Source: Oribacterium asaccharolyticum ACB7
GTDB lineage: Bacteria; Bacillota; Clostridia; Lachnospirales; Lachnospiraceae
DNA length: 63,170 bases
Direction: 5' to 3'
Assembly (NCBI RefSeq): GCF_000238075.1
Contig: NZ_JH414506.1
Span: 1-63,170 of the forward strand
The position numbers and the translations under genes were made by a program. Under the pieces are notes generated by a model that ran no database searches, was not told the origin of the DNA, and saw nothing but the letters and a program-made list of their open reading frames with translations. Shown here piece after piece: positions 44,359-52,790 of the stretch. Position 1 is the stretch's first letter, and each line of letters starts with the position of its first letter.

Positions 44359-45576
44359 CTAATCGTCTTTTACCTCTATCGTAATGACATGGAATGGATG
44401 TTCGCCCCCTGCCATAATAGAGATTTCATAGGTTTTACTTTCCTTGAATAGGCTCTTAGGAAGAGTCAGAATCTGCTTTTCCCGATCCAAGGAGTAGCTT
44501 GGTTCGTTCTCTTGATAAGACTTCGATAAAACCGGCTGAAAATTGACGGCAGCAAATTCGATGTTATCCATAATGTCCTTAGGCAGATAAAGCTTCACAT
44601 CCTGATTAAGCTTGGCTTCTCCCACCAGCTTAATAACATTCTTTTCCTCCGGTGTCTCAGGACTTGGCTTCTCTTCAGGCTTTCCGCTTTCTCCGGTGCC
44701 GGGCTTCTCTTCTGTATTGCCATTTTCTCCGCTGCCCGGCTTTTCTTCAGACTTTCCCTCCTCTTCCTTTGAAAGATTAGAGGAAGAAGCCGGGGTTTCG
44801 GATTTCCCATTGTTCTCGGTATTTCCTTCATTCTCCGCTGTATTTCCGGTATTGCCCGTATTGTCTGTAGTGGTCCCGGTATTATTACCGGCGTTAGCAG
44901 CTGTGTTTTCTGAATTTCCGGTGGAGGTGCTTCCGCTTGTGGCGCTACCGGAACCGCTTCCGCTTGTGGATCCGCCGGAAGATCTACCTCCGGAACGACT
45001 TACTCCCGCTACCTGCCCTACATTTCCGGAGGGAATACTACGGCTTACACCTGCCACCTGTCGCTCTGATAAAGATGCACTGAGTCCCTTGCCGCTAATA
45101 TACACCGGTTCCCCACCGGCCTCATTGAGCCAACGGCCATTGGCATCCACATAGTAGCCGTCCTTGGTTCTTCCACCGGTGAACAAAACACCGTAGTCTG
45201 CCTGATCCGCCTCTTCAAAATAATAGCAATCGCCATCAATCCATTGCCAACCTGTAAGCACATGCCCAAGGGTAGAGCCATTCTCCGTACTGAGAAAATA
45301 GGTCTTTCCCTGTAAATTTAACCAGCCGGTTTCCATGAGTTCCTCCACAGGACTTTGGTAATACCAATCCTTCTCATAGACCAGCCAGCCCTTCTCCGGA
45401 GTGCCATACTCTCTAAGAAATTGCCACTTCTCCCCTTGCTTCCGCCAAGTTCCCGGCGTGTTCACTCTATTGGTTTTCGCCAAAGATGTCATGGGGCTAG
45501 CCACGGTCAGTAAAACTGTTCCCAGCACAAGTGTTCGTCCAAAACTTCCCATTTTCTTTCCCTCTAGCTTCTTCAT
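44359..45576 (-). CDS. secreted cell-wall-binding surface protein
   Basis: A 405-residue exported protein. ATG 45576 (AAGGAGAG upstream) gives a clear signal peptide (MKKLEGKKMGSFGRTLVLGT, then an A-x-A-like site near SLAKT). Residues about 35-140 hold choline-binding-type repeats (KGWLVYEKDWYYQ, TGWLNLQGKTYFL, GWQWIDGDCYYFEE, KDGYYVDANGRWL). A long Ser/Gly/Thr/Asn and then Glu/Pro/Lys linker follows (about 160-320, with EEKPGSGENGN and EEKPGTGESGK repeats). The end is a small beta-rich domain. No LPXTG motif is present, so attachment is probably through the repeats. ATG 45618 is an alternative start. Function beyond the cell surface is unknown. Confidence 0.8.
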   Translation of the reverse strand: MKKLEGKKMGSFGRTLVLGTVLLTVASPMTSLAKTNRVNTPGTWRKQGEKWQFLREYGTPEKGWLVYEKDWYYQSPVEELMETGWLNLQGKTYFLSTENGSTLGHVLTGWQWIDGDCYYFEEADQADYGVLFTGGRTKDGYYVDANGRWLNEAGGEPVYISGKGLSASLSERQVAGVSRSIPSGNVGQVAGVSRSGGRSSGGSTSGSGSGSATSGSTSTGNSENTAANAGNNTGTTTDNTGNTGNTAENEGNTENNGKSETPASSSNLSKEEEGKSEEKPGSGENGNTEEKPGTGESGKPEEKPSPETPEEKNVIKLVGEAKLNQDVKLYLPKDIMDNIEFAAVNFQPVLSKSYQENEPSYSLDREKQILTLPKSLFKESKTYEISIMAGGEHPFHVITIEVKDD

Positions 45577-45746
45577 CCTACTCTCCTTTCCGAAATACCA
45601 TTTATTTAACTTTTCCATACTACTCCTATTTCTCCGGCTTGAAAAGAAATTTTTCTTAAATTTCAAGAAATTTTGTATAAATATAAGAATATTGTCGAAG
45701 GATACTAAGCATAAGCTGCTCTCAAAAAAAATAGGGTATGTAAAAA

Positions 45747-45884
45747 ATGCCCAAAAGAAAAACCAAAAGAAAAAGTAGCTCAAACCGAGCACTTTTAATC
45801 GGCAGCATCTTGACATACATTTGCTTCATCATGACAATCATCTATGATGCATCGGTAAAATTGGAATCAGATAAAACTTTTTGA
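45747..45884 (+). CDS. candidate small membrane protein
   Basis: A 45-residue frame with a strongly basic start (MPKRKTKRKSSSNR), one hydrophobic segment (ALLIGSILTYICFIMTIIYD) and a charged tail. It follows AGGG ten bases upstream and an A/T-rich promoter-like region. It is divergent from the surface protein gene, in the gap 45577-46078. The positive-inside single-pass layout is coherent, but length and weak binding site keep confidence low. Confidence 0.35.
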   Translation: MPKRKTKRKSSSNRALLIGSILTYICFIMTIIYDASVKLESDKTF

Positions 45885-45983
45885 ATGTAACCTTTTTATT
45901 TTTTGAAAACATTTTTATTTTGACCTCGGAGCGGGTTCAAGCGATTGTAGTTGCTACTCCCACAGCAGTGAAACATAAAGAAG

Positions 45984-46028
45984 AAGGCTTTCGGCAGAAC
46001 ATCGAAATCTGCTGAAAGCCTTTGTTTT
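45984..46028. terminator. terminator-like hairpin
   Basis: AAGGCTTTCGGCAG (45984-45997) and CTGCTGAAAGCCTTT (46009-46023) pair with one wobble, then TGTTTT on plus. It could end plus-strand transcription after the small membrane protein or separate the degraded genes to the right. Confidence 0.7.
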
Positions 46029-46078
46029 AAGCACTTTTCTACACTCCCGTGCGGTGGATATTATATCAAGATGCGATT

Positions 46079-46480
46079 TTACATATCCCTGCGCAATTCT
46101 TGATTCCAATTCTCCCACCCCGCCTCGCGGACATATTCATCCCAAAAGAGCAAATAATGGCATTCCGTGACATAGGGGTGCGCACCCTCACGAAGCTCCG
46201 ACTCCGTGAGTACGGATACTTCAATTCCCTTCGCAGGCCCCTCCTCACTGAGTGCTCGTATCTCCTCTACAAAGTGAATGTGCTCGGCTTAGGTGAGGCA
46301 CTCCGAAACCACCGCGAGCGCATCCACATCGGAGCGCTCCTAGCGAAAAGCATTCTGTGCCACCGAACCGTGGATATAGATGCTGATGAGCTTAGCTCCC
46401 AGAATGCATCTAAGTTTATGTTGAAACAGCTTCAAAAATTCGGTGAGTTTTTCATTCTGTTTCGAAATTTCACTGCTCAT
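46079..46480 (-). pseudogene. nucleotidyltransferase with two in-frame stops
   Basis: From ATG 46480 one minus frame reads MSSEISKQNEKLTEFLKLFQ, YIHGSVAQNAFR, stop TAG (46340-46342), ERSDVDALAVVSECLT, stop TAA (46289-46291), then IEVSVLTESELREGAHPYVT, FWDEY and a final TAA. GSV plus SDVDALAVV is the catalytic pattern of AadA/KNT-like nucleotidyltransferases (G-S, D-x-D). Two nonsense codons in an otherwise aligned frame show recent decay. Its start overlaps the stop of the histidine phosphatase gene. Confidence 0.8.
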
Positions 46481-47037
46481 GCTTGTCCCTCTCTTGGCGT
46501 CGGAAGACACAGTGCGATTCCTTGCCCGTTTTGATAATACGCTCTACGCTGCTTTGTTTTGAACCCCGCTTTTTGAAACTCTTTTACCAAGGTATGCATA
46601 TAAAATCCATGCGTGACAAGAATGCAGTCTTCACCCGCGGCGCATACTTTTCCGACCAGTTTTCTCGCTCGGCGCTCTGTAAGACGCCTGGACTCTGCTT
46701 GCCTCGGATGATTCAAAAACCACTGGATTCTCCCCGTCAGATTCCAAAACCAGAGGGGCAGCCGTAATTCCGTATCAAAACTTGATCTAAGAGGAACCTC
46801 ATCCAATAGCTCCGTCTGTTTGAGTGCCGCTTTGCCATAGAAGCAAAGCGCGGTGCTTTTGCTTCGCTCTAAGCGACTGATGTAAACCACGCCCTCCGCC
46901 GTCTGATCTACAGACAGCTCTGCGGCTTCAATCGGAGCCCTGTCGTACTCTCGACACGCCCGATCAAATTCTTCCGAGCTGTAGAAGCTGCGCCAGTCAT
47001 ATTTTACTTTGCAATGTCTGATGAGAATAACTTTTAT
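46477..47037 (-). pseudogene. histidine phosphatase-family protein, start codon ATA
   Basis: The frame upstream of the first GTG encodes KVILIRHCKVKYDWRSFYSS, and the phosphatase motif LIRHC is the catalytic phosphohistidine site. ILVTHGFYMHTLVKEF near the C-terminus carries the second histidine. The natural start position, seven bases after AGGAGG, reads ATA (47035-47037) rather than ATG. Either the start has been lost by one mutation or ATA is used inefficiently. It overlaps the nucleotidyltransferase pseudogene by four bases, so both were once translated together. Confidence 0.65.
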
Positions 47038-47129
47038 ATTGCACCTCCTTGCCTTCCGTCACTCTTTTCTCGGAAGCGAACAAGCTTTCGCGCTGCCGCG
47101 CCATAGACGCAAATACCGTAGAGCTTCTT

Positions 47130-48179
47130 TTAAACGCCTTCGAGCATCCTTGTGGCCTCCACAAGATAGCCATAAGCTTCAAGATTTCTTTTCCGGATAT
47201 ACGCGAGGCGCTTATACTGGTCGCCTGCAAGGCGTTCCTTCGCATATCCCGCTGCATCGGCAACCTTTGGATAATCGGTCTGCGTTAAAGCACCGGCGGC
47301 AAGGCACATCACTGAGCATGCTTTCTCGGCTGCGATCTCCGGCGTGAATTTATTCCCCAGAATATGATCCGTCAAGGAGCGGACACCCTTCAGATATTCT
47401 ACATAGTCCTCTTTGTCATATTCGCCCCGGCTGATAATACTGATGCAGGCCCGGATGGTATCCTTCAGAACTTCTTCTTTTCTCAATTCCAATCCGCGGA
47501 AAGCCAGCTCTTCTACAACGGCTCTGTCGTAGGTCGCACGGAACTGCTTATGATCCTGCATCCGCTCTGCCAGGGTGGCTACATCAAACATCTGCTTGGC
47601 GATCTCCAGTTCCTTGTTCTTTGCTAGCGGAACGCCGGTTGTATGCGGAGCAAAAGCAGTCAGCTTGTCACCCAGAATGCATTCCAGCGTCGGCATGGTT
47701 ACAACAAGGTCTTCCGGAGCAGTGACAAGCAGATCATTACGGATGGGCTTTGTCACTATCTGATCATACGGAGATTCCATGAAAACAATATCCAGCAATA
47801 TGTAAAACTCTTTCTGCCGGACAGGGGAATAGTAGATAAATTTGAAATGGCGTTTTTCTATATTGTTCCGCCCCTTACGGATATCCTCTTCCTTTCGCAA
47901 AAAGGGAAAGATGGTTCCCGCCTGCTCAATATAACTCTCCACATCTGTCCCCGGATCAACAATGATATCAATGTCTGTGGACAGCCTGATCGGATGATCC
48001 AGCAAGAGCATCAGGCTTGTGCCGCCCTTAAAGGTAAACTTCATCCCCACCTTAACGAGTGCCTCAAGAAGGCCAAATGCGTAAAGCACCCTCTCCAGCA
48101 GGCCCGGATCCGTCTTATATCTCGCTTGCAATTCACGAATATAGTCAAGGTCATAGACTTTCTTATCAATCATGTCCAT
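47130..48179 (-). CDS. abiEii: AbiEii-type nucleotidyltransferase toxin
   Basis: A 349-residue protein of the AbiEii family, the toxin half of a type IV toxin-antitoxin and abortive infection system. TFKGGTSLMLLLDHP (GGTS at 52-55) and LSTDIDIIVDP (DID at 69-71) form the nucleotidyltransferase site. GDKLTAFAPHTTG follows near residue 170. It overlaps the antitoxin gene by ten bases, as usual for the pair. Base composition is higher in GC than the lipid operon, which fits acquisition by transfer. Confidence 0.88.
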   Translation of the reverse strand: MDMIDKKVYDLDYIRELQARYKTDPGLLERVLYAFGLLEALVKVGMKFTFKGGTSLMLLLDHPIRLSTDIDIIVDPGTDVESYIEQAGTIFPFLRKEEDIRKGRNNIEKRHFKFIYYSPVRQKEFYILLDIVFMESPYDQIVTKPIRNDLLVTAPEDLVVTMPTLECILGDKLTAFAPHTTGVPLAKNKELEIAKQMFDVATLAERMQDHKQFRATYDRAVVEELAFRGLELRKEEVLKDTIRACISIISRGEYDKEDYVEYLKGVRSLTDHILGNKFTPEIAAEKACSVMCLAAGALTQTDYPKVADAAGYAKERLAGDQYKRLAYIRKRNLEAYGYLVEATRMLEGV

Positions 48180-48910
48180 TCCTCCGATCTCAGCTCTATA
48201 TTTGTTTCATCCTCAATAAACTTTCGGATGTCGGATTTAAGATGACGCCTTCCGGCATAGCGGAAGAGTGCCAATTCATTGATCGTATATTTGCCAAAAG
48301 CATCTTCATAGATCTGTCGATACTCAGCCCGCTCGATCAGCTGACCTGTCAGCTTCCGGCTGAAAATGTCCACCAGCATCTTTTCAAGGGAAGCCTGTTT
48401 CGTTCCCGGCTGTGGTGCCGGGGCTCCTGATACCAGTTTCTGGACGATAATCATATCGTCCGCACGATACCGGTAATACTCCTCCATGCCAGGATTCAGC
48501 AGCACCCGAGGATATATTTCCAGCAACATATCAAAGACCGTTGTCTCCAGCCCGTTTTCAACTTCGATAAAGAAAGCATTATGCGCCAGCTGATGGTTTA
48601 CGAACTCATTCCACTGATAAAGCTCCCAGGTCTGGTATGTGATCAGCGGGTACTCTTGATCAATCATGCCAACCAGCTCATCCATCAGGGCGGATGCTTT
48701 GAAATGATAAGGCGCTTTCATGGAAGCTTTTAAATAATGCCCACGTCCAACCTTCATGATCTGCCCGCCATCCTGAAGATCCTGCAGCATACGGTATGCT
48801 TTCCGATCCGAATAAACCGTCCCAGATTCTTTGACCATCCCGACAAAATCCTTTGTGGTGAAAGACGGGTTTTCTTTCAGAAAGTTTGTGATTCGATTTT
48901 GTTCAATCAT
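48170..48910 (-). CDS. AbiEi-like antitoxin/regulator
   Basis: A 246-residue protein with an N-terminal winged-helix region (NRITNFLKENPSFTTKDFVG, VGRGHYLKA), then a domain of the kind paired with AbiEii (LITYQTWELYQWNEFV). The start is ATG 48910 after GGAGG at eight bases. The longer GTG frame is unsupported. AbiEi proteins repress their own promoter by binding inverted repeats, and such repeats lie immediately upstream. The exact subfamily (AbiEi or the DUF6577-like group) is not settled by eye. Confidence 0.75.
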   Translation of the reverse strand: MIEQNRITNFLKENPSFTTKDFVGMVKESGTVYSDRKAYRMLQDLQDGGQIMKVGRGHYLKASMKAPYHFKASALMDELVGMIDQEYPLITYQTWELYQWNEFVNHQLAHNAFFIEVENGLETTVFDMLLEIYPRVLLNPGMEEYYRYRADDMIIVQKLVSGAPAPQPGTKQASLEKMLVDIFSRKLTGQLIERAEYRQIYEDAFGKYTINELALFRYAGRRHLKSDIRKFIEDETNIELRSEEWT

Positions 48911-48933
48911 CTCCGCCACCTCCTTCAGCACAT

Positions 48934-49046
48934 TGCAGTTTTGTCACTTTTCTCAAAAAATGACGTAACTGTATCTATACTATACAGCATGGCATGTCCA
49001 GTTTCAAGTGCAGTTTTGTCACTTTTGAGTTATTGTGACAAAACTG
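48934..49046 (-). promoter_or_regulatory. AbiE promoter flanked by repeated operators
   Basis: TGCAGTTTTGTCACTTTT occurs twice as a direct repeat (48934-48951 and 49009-49026). The second copy forms a perfect inverted repeat with GTGACAAAACTG at 49035-49046 (arm CAGTTTTGTCAC at 49011-49022). Between them, on minus, lie TTGAAA, 17 bases and TATAGT. Operators on both sides of a promoter fit cooperative autorepression by the antitoxin. Confidence 0.8.
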
Positions 49047-49116
49047 TACAGTGAAGCAGCATTATCTTGCATCCCTATTGGAGCTACAACTCATACACAT
49101 GGGAGGAGTATCCATT

Positions 49117-49390
49117 ATGGCATCGAATTTGACTCTTAAACAGGTAAAAAATATGCTTGCAAAGGCAGGACTGAGTATTTCAGAGGAAAAACGCACGGGA
49201 AATAATCTCGGCACAACGTTGAAATTAACCAACGGCTGTATTGTAAACTGCTGGGATAAGGGAACCGCAAACTGTCAAGGTAAGAACAAAGAGGTGGCTG
49301 AGAGCATATTGACTGATGTAAAGCTTGCTAATAATCAGAATCTTAAAGAAGTGTTTGTGGTTTATGGTCACGATGGTAACGCCCGGACAC
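49117..49390 (+). pseudogene. TIR-like nucleotide-binding protein, 5' fragment
   Basis: ATG 49117 (GGGAGGAG upstream) begins MASNLTLKQVKNMLAKAGLS, continues with KLTNGCIVNCWDKGTANCQG, and reaches EVFVVYGHDGNART, the start of the predicted nucleotide-binding TIR-like domain found in defence proteins. After about 90 residues the family match ends and the next sequence is unrelated. The rest of the domain is lost. Confidence 0.6.
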
Positions 49391-49393
49391 AGC

Positions 49394-49504
49394 ACTTTCT
49401 ATGTGGTGAACCAATTCACGTTTCTGGAGAACAGAAACAACCGCCGCCCGGACATTATCCTGTTCATCAACGGCCTGCCGCTGGTGTTAATGAAACTGAA
49501 AAGC
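49394..49504 (+). pseudogene. type I restriction HsdR scrap
   Basis: In a different plus frame from the TIR-like piece, this stretch reads TFYVVNQFTFLENRNNRRPD, then IILFINGLPLVLMKLKS. It matches the N-terminal HsdR pattern V-x-NQ-F-x(6)-N-x-RPD-x-x-x-F-x-NGLPL-x-x-x-ELK. Only about 37 codons remain, fused out of frame to the TIR-like fragment. Confidence 0.7.
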
Positions 49505-49533
49505 CTCTTCTCTCCTAAAGCCTTCTTATTATA

Positions 49534-50736
49534 CTACCTTGCCGCCATATAGATATTGTACATATCATTATAGTCAAGTGATTTGAAACTTCCCATACTT
49601 CTTGATTTATTATAAGAACAGTTTATTGCCAAGTCTTCACAATCTTTTTCGCTTACCTCTCTGTTAAGAAGTTCATGTAAGCTTACAGGCATACCGACAG
49701 ATTTGAAATATTCTACGGTTCTTTCAATCCCTATATCCGCCGCCTTTTTATCATCAGCTTCGGCCACTCCATATACCTTTCTTGCAAATCCGGCAAATCT
49801 TGATATATTCTCATCTTTTACATAGTTTGCCCAAGATGCCCAAATCGCACTGAGGGTTGCACCATGTGTGGAGTCAAAAAGCGATGAAAGAGCCATTCCA
49901 AGCTGATGACATGACCAGTCACCGTCTCTTGGAGTATCACCTTTTGATCCAAGACCTGTAAGTCCTACATGTGATACACTTCCGCACCACATAACTTCAC
50001 TCATAGCTTCATAGTCGGTCGGATTTTTGACAGCCTTCGGTCCAAATTTTATAATATCTCTAAAAAGCCCCTCAGCCAACTCATCAGTCAAATGATTGCC
50101 TAAAATATTTGTAAAATATCTCTCAGATGTATGCATAAAGATATCAGCTGCACCTGCACCTATCTGATACTTAGGTAAAGAATATGTAAGCTCGGGATCC
50201 ATTATCGCAAACCTGCATCTGTTAAAGTCTGTGTTAATTCCTTTCTTTATACAGCTTCCGGTTACATCATCTGTAAGAACTGCTGAGTCGCTTGTTTCAG
50301 ATCCTGCCGCAGCAATAGTCAAAATCGAACCTGTCGGAAGAGATCTTTCCACCTTCTTTCTTTGAAAGAAAAACTCTTCTATATCCGTATCAGGATTTGC
50401 CACACCTATTGCAACAAACTTCGCGGTATCTATTACACTTCCGCCGCCTACCGCAAGTACAAACTCAGCACCGAACTTGACGGACTCCTTTGTCATCTCC
50501 TTTGCCTTACTTAAAAGTGGATTCGGCACCACTCCTCCAAGTAAGAGTACATCTATACCCTCAGACTTTAAATTCTCTTCCACCAAATCAAGCAGACCGC
50601 TTTTCTTTGCACTGCTTCCACCGAAAATAACGGCAACCTTCTTTACTCCGAACTCTTTGATTAAACTTCCAATATCATTCCTTGTTCCTGCACCGAAAAC
50701 AATCCTTGTAGGCGAATAATAATTAAACTTTTGCAT
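49534..50736 (-). CDS. iron-containing alcohol dehydrogenase (butanol dehydrogenase type)
   Basis: A 400-residue group III alcohol dehydrogenase that reduces aldehydes with NAD(P)H. FAVGGGSVIDTAKF-like nucleotide segment (LAVGGGSVIDTAKF) near residues 93-106. The metal ligands lie in GAADIFMHTSERY and in SCHQLGMALSSLFDSTHGAT. Closest by eye to the YqdH/BdhA-like group. It has no obvious operon partner. A degraded TRAP gene piece lies upstream. Confidence 0.93.
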   Translation of the reverse strand: MQKFNYYSPTRIVFGAGTRNDIGSLIKEFGVKKVAVIFGGSSAKKSGLLDLVEENLKSEGIDVLLLGGVVPNPLLSKAKEMTKESVKFGAEFVLAVGGGSVIDTAKFVAIGVANPDTDIEEFFFQRKKVERSLPTGSILTIAAAGSETSDSAVLTDDVTGSCIKKGINTDFNRCRFAIMDPELTYSLPKYQIGAGAADIFMHTSERYFTNILGNHLTDELAEGLFRDIIKFGPKAVKNPTDYEAMSEVMWCGSVSHVGLTGLGSKGDTPRDGDWSCHQLGMALSSLFDSTHGATLSAIWASWANYVKDENISRFAGFARKVYGVAEADDKKAADIGIERTVEYFKSVGMPVSLHELLNREVSEKDCEDLAINCSYNKSRSMGSFKSLDYNDMYNIYMAAR

Positions 50737-50770
50737 ATACTACCTCACTTTTTATTTATTTTATCAAATG

Positions 50771-50870
50771 TCACCTTTGAATGGCACCATAAACTTGACC
50801 ATATTCCAAGGCCACAGGCTCCGCCCCAAGCATCCTCACCATATCATTGTGCGGCGGGATAATCCTTCGG
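50771..50870 (-). pseudogene. possible TRAP DctP relic
   Basis: One minus frame reads IRRIIPPHNDMVRMLGAEPV, then ALEYGQVYGAIQR and a stop. The M-V-x-x-L-G-A-x-P-V-x-x-x-x-G-x-V-Y pattern recalls the ligand-loop region of DctP proteins. About 30 codons only, in the 240-base gap before the SGNH hydrolase. Confidence 0.4.
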
Positions 50871-50978
50871 ATGTTTCTCGGCATAGGTAAAGACATACTC
50901 TGCAGACATGTTCTTTCTTACACATGATGTATTGAGTATAACCAAACATACCACAACAATAAGTAAAATATATTGAAC

Positions 50979-51617
50979 CTACCTGTGTCTTTCGTTATTC
51001 CTAATTATAAACGCTACTGCTTCCGCAAGTTTTCTATGTCCCGCTTCCGTAAAATGGATTCCGTCACACCCAATACACTCTGCCCCAAGCACCTCTCGTG
51101 CGCTCAGAAATTCTGCATGATGAAGTGCGGCAATACTCCTATATTCTTCTGTCAGCCCGCCTGCCTTTTGTGCAGACTCTGCTGCAAATTCTATCCAGTC
51201 TTTTTTAGGATATAAATTTGCTGGTGCGATAACTATTTTTTCAGGAGTTTGACATTTCCGTCTGCATGTTTCCTCTATCTTCAGCAGTACTTCATCCAAT
51301 CCATATCCAATCTCTACTGTATTCACTCCATAGCGTGTCTTTGTATCATTTGTTCCTAACATAACAATGATATAATCCAAAGGAAATTGTGAAATCAGAC
51401 ATGGATACAGATAATCCAGGGCAGATGTTCCAGGTTCAATTTTATCTGTAAATGCAGTTGTCCTTCCATTCATTCCTTCTTCAATCACTTCATAGTTTTC
51501 CCCAAGTATCTGTGCAAGCTTTCCCGCCCAGCGCACATTTTTTTCATATCGTTCCCCACTTCCTGGTATATATCCCCAGGTATTTGAATCTCCAATACAA
51601 AGTATTCTTTTTCCCAT
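50979..51617 (-). CDS. SGNH/GDSL-type hydrolase
   Basis: A 212-residue esterase of the SGNH superfamily. Block I is GDSNTWGYIPGSGERY near residue 6, with the Ser nucleophile. The oxyanion Gly lies around GMNGRTT, block III is MLGTNDTKT and block V is DGIHFTEAGHRK, with Asp and His. No signal peptide, so it is cytoplasmic. Resembles arylesterase or carbohydrate acetylesterase members. ATG 51617 is preferred and ATG 51626 is possible. It sits downstream of the fructosamine operon behind a terminator. Confidence 0.88.
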   Translation of the reverse strand: MGKRILCIGDSNTWGYIPGSGERYEKNVRWAGKLAQILGENYEVIEEGMNGRTTAFTDKIEPGTSALDYLYPCLISQFPLDYIIVMLGTNDTKTRYGVNTVEIGYGLDEVLLKIEETCRRKCQTPEKIVIAPANLYPKKDWIEFAAESAQKAGGLTEEYRSIAALHHAEFLSAREVLGAECIGCDGIHFTEAGHRKLAEAVAFIIRNNERHR

Positions 51618-51749
51618 TCCGATCATTCCTTCTTCGATAACCCAAATATTTTAATATCATTCTTTCTATCATGCATTTCATCACCACCGGTAAACACACA
51701 GTCTTCCCATTCTTAAACTCTATGTATCTGCATGGTTCGGATAAAGATT

Positions 51750-51815
51750 AAAAAACTGCGAAACTCACGTCTGAATCAATCATTTATAACGCTTTGTGTT
51801 CCGCAGTTTCTTTTT
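51750..51815 (-). terminator. terminator after the fructosamine operon
   Basis: On the minus strand AACTGCGGAAC pairs with GTTTCGCAGTT across a loop of about 30 bases, followed by TTTTTT (51750-51755 on plus as A-run). Confidence 0.7.
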
Positions 51816-51831
51816 CATATCTCTTTATTGT

Positions 51832-52683
51832 TTATTCATATTTTTTGCCATATCCAAAAGCACCATTCATTCCACATACTTTGGAAGCAAATTCAGCTGC
51901 TGCTGCCAGACTTTCTCTGATGGCAGTTTCTCCCATAATTCCCTTTTTCAGGTAATCTGTATAAGCAACCATAAACGATGTGATCAGAGAATCTCCTGCA
52001 CCCATGGTGTCAACAACTTCCTTGATCGGTACCGCTTTCTGCACATAGTATTCCTGTCCATCATATAAAATACAGCCATCTGCACCTCTGGATGCAACAG
52101 CAAGCTTTGGTCCATAGGAAACAATCTTTTTCAAATGTTCTCTGGCTTCTTCATCTGTTCCGTCAAAAGAGCAGAATGCATAATCAACCGTAGGTGCTAC
52201 TTCTGCATAATAGTAATCCTCTGAGTCATCTGAAAAATCAAATGAAATCGGCACGCCCGCTTCATGGATTTTTGGAAGTTCTTTCTCCATGAAACAATAA
52301 TTTCCAGAATGTACAAAATCAAACTGTCTGATATACTCAAGATCAAATCGATCTAATACATATGGTGTTTTTCCGCGGATACCACCTTCATTAGATCCTA
52401 AGAACACTCTGTCTCCATCCACTAAAGTTGCACGCGCACAACCATTTTCTCCTTCTAACTGTTTGCACTTTACTGTCTCAATCTCAATATCATCTAACGC
52501 ATACATAACATGTTCTGCTTCAGCATCATTGCCAAAGTATCCCATATATGCACTTCTTTTTGCACCAAACATTTTAGCATATACCGCAAAGTTTACACAG
52601 TTTCCACCAGGATACATTGTTTTAATATGCTCATATTTATCTACAACATTATCACCAAAACCTAATACACTTACATCATACAT
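51832..52683 (-). CDS. frlD: fructosamine (fructoselysine-type) 6-kinase
   Basis: A 283-residue PfkB-family kinase. VLGFGDNVVDKYEHIKTMYP with PGGNCVNFAVYAKMFG near residues 25-40 and DTMGAGDSLITSFMVAYTDY near the C-terminus are family blocks. The D-x-Y-x(6)-MYPGGN opening is that of FrlD. It phosphorylates an Amadori compound at fructose C6, and FrlB then splits the product. It is the last gene of the operon. Confidence 0.88.
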   Translation of the reverse strand: MYDVSVLGFGDNVVDKYEHIKTMYPGGNCVNFAVYAKMFGAKRSAYMGYFGNDAEAEHVMYALDDIEIETVKCKQLEGENGCARATLVDGDRVFLGSNEGGIRGKTPYVLDRFDLEYIRQFDFVHSGNYCFMEKELPKIHEAGVPISFDFSDDSEDYYYAEVAPTVDYAFCSFDGTDEEAREHLKKIVSYGPKLAVASRGADGCILYDGQEYYVQKAVPIKEVVDTMGAGDSLITSFMVAYTDYLKKGIMGETAIRESLAAAAEFASKVCGMNGAFGYGKKYE

Positions 52684-52720
52684 TTTCTCATTCTCCTTTT
52701 TGCCTACCCATAAATTTCAG

Positions 52721-52780
52721 GTCATTGCGAAATTCCCATTTTCCGATCTCTTATTGCATTTTAGAATTCCGCAATGATCT
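52721..52780 (-). other. intercistronic stem-loop between frlB and frlD
   Basis: GTCATTGCGAAATTC (52721-52735) and GAATTCCGCAATGATC (52764-52779) pair with one mismatch across a 28-base loop, without a T-run. It may tune frlB/frlD ratios. Confidence 0.55.
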
Positions 52781-52790
52781 ATCTCTGTGA

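Noticed and set aside
46049..46534. Plus-strand frame of 161 codons
   Set aside because: It is antisense to the nucleotidyltransferase pseudogene, whose residues align with a known family on the minus strand. The plus translation resembles nothing and lacks a clear binding site.
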